Source: an uncultured Oscillibacter sp. (GTDB lineage: Bacteria > Bacillota > Clostridia > Oscillospirales > Oscillospiraceae). From it: DNA of 5,111 nucleotides. Every line of letters starts with the position of its first letter. Position 1 is the first letter of the stretch. This document shows, piece by piece, positions 4,477 through 5,111 of the stretch. A program made the translations under genes and the position numbers. The DNA is taken from positions 1 to 5,111 of the forward strand of contig CALAAN010000228.1 of assembly GCA_937884915.1 (NCBI GenBank), read 5' to 3'. Under the pieces are notes generated by a model, which saw only the letters and a list, made by a program, of their open reading frames with translations, was not told where the DNA came from and did not search any database.

Positions 4477-5111
4477 TTACTTTTTCGGCACGAGCACGGT
4501 CTTGCCGCCCATGTAGGGCTGGAGGACCTTGGGAATCAGCACGCTGCCGTCGGCTTGGAGATTGTTCTCAAGGAACGCGATCAGCATGCGCGGGGGCGCG
4601 ACGACGGTGTTGTTCAGCGTGTGCGGCAGGTACATCTTGCCGTCCTCACCCTTGACGCGGATCTTGAGGCGGCGGGCCTGCGCGTCGCCGAGGTTCGAGC
4701 AGGAGCAGACCTCGAAATACTTCTTCTGCCGCGGGGACCATGCCTCGATGTCGCAGCTCTTGACCTTCAGGTCGGCGAGGTCGCCGGAGCAGCACTCGAG
4801 CTGGCGGACGGGAATGTCCATCGAGCGGAACAGTTCGACGCTCCACTTCCACATTTTGTTGTACCAGTCCATGCTCTCCTCGGGCTTGCAGACGACGATC
4901 ATCTCCTGCTTTTCGAACTGGTGGATGCGGTAAACGCCGCGCTCCTCGATGCCATGCGAGCCCTTCTCCTTGCGGAAGCAGGGGGAGTAGGACGTCAGCG
5001 TCTGCGGCAGGCTGCTCTCGGGCAGGATCTCGCCGATGAAGCGGCCGACCATCGAATGCTCGCTCGTGCCGATGAGGTAGAGGTCCTCGCCCTCGATCTT
5101 GTACATCATGG
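4477..5111 (-). CDS. serS: seryl-tRNA synthetase (SerRS), C-terminal half, 5' end outside window
   Basis: Class IIa synthetase that charges tRNA-Ser (and tRNA-Sec where present) with serine. About 211 of roughly 420 residues are visible. The N-terminal coiled-coil tRNA-binding arm is beyond the right edge, so the ATG codons near 5109 are internal. Numbering from the first visible Met: the TxE serine-binding motif in GTSEH (14-18), motif 2 at SPCFRKEKGSHGIEERGVYR (42-61, ATP-binding R46), HQFEKQE (63-69), CSGDL (107-111), DIEAWSP (120-126), SCSNLGDAQARR (136-147) and motif 3 at NNTVVAPPRMLIAFLEN (166-182, R174). GIEERGVYRIHQF, DIEAW and NNTVVAPPRML resemble, from memory, the archaeal-like or SerS2 subgroup rather than the E. 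coli/B. subtilis type, which has NGSGLAVGRT in motif 3. TAA is at 4477-4479, and mscL follows in the same direction. Confidence 0.95.
   Translation of the reverse strand, partial: MMYKIEGEDLYLIGTSEHSMVGRFIGEILPESSLPQTLTSYSPCFRKEKGSHGIEERGVYRIHQFEKQEMIVVCKPEESMDWYNKMWKWSVELFRSMDIPVRQLECCSGDLADLKVKSCDIEAWSPRQKKYFEVCSCSNLGDAQARRLKIRVKGEDGKMYLPHTLNNTVVAPPRMLIAFLENNLQADGSVLIPKVLQPYMGGKTVLVPKK

Overview
All six genes lie on the minus strand, and the intergenic gaps are short. The mixture of genes suggests a high-GC member of the Clostridia, probably related to Oscillospiraceae/Ruminococcaceae: coding DNA is GC-rich with G/C-ending codons, the gaps are AT-rich, Shine-Dalgarno (SD) sites of the AAAGGAGG type are strong, and the MgsA-like protein has a clostridial-looking N-terminus. 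This placement rests on sequence character and recall, not on a database search.

In transcription order (right to left) the window holds: the C-terminal half of serS (seryl-tRNA synthetase, cut by the window edge); mscL (large mechanosensitive channel), whose stop codon overlaps the start of rsmG (16S rRNA m7G methyltransferase); a MinD-type P-loop ATPase with a TTG start; a 124-nt gap containing a 68-nt imperfect palindrome; an mgsA-like gene (methylglyoxal synthase fold); a 74-nt AT-rich gap with a likely promoter; and aspS (aspartyl-tRNA synthetase). After aspS there is an 8-bp stem-loop and then a perfect 40-bp palindrome, which probably ends the transcript. There are no tRNA or rRNA genes, mobile elements or CRISPR arrays.

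serS, aspS, rsmG and mscL look like ordinary housekeeping genes. The two genes between rsmG and aspS are less ordinary. The MinD-like protein keeps the full ATPase core, including both lysines of the deviant Walker A motif. It ends where MinD's membrane-targeting helix would begin, has DAAAG where MinD has D(S/C)PAG, and has no minC, minE or parB beside it. The MgsA-like protein keeps the fold signatures at both ends, but the catalytic aspartate of methylglyoxal synthase (E. coli D71) is alanine, and the phosphate-binding SGP segment and the H98 region are also changed. In many clostridia minD and mgsA sit together in a min-rodA-mgsA cluster, so this pair may be a diverged copy or remnant of it in which both members have changed role. 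This is inference; the substitutions themselves are read directly from the DNA.
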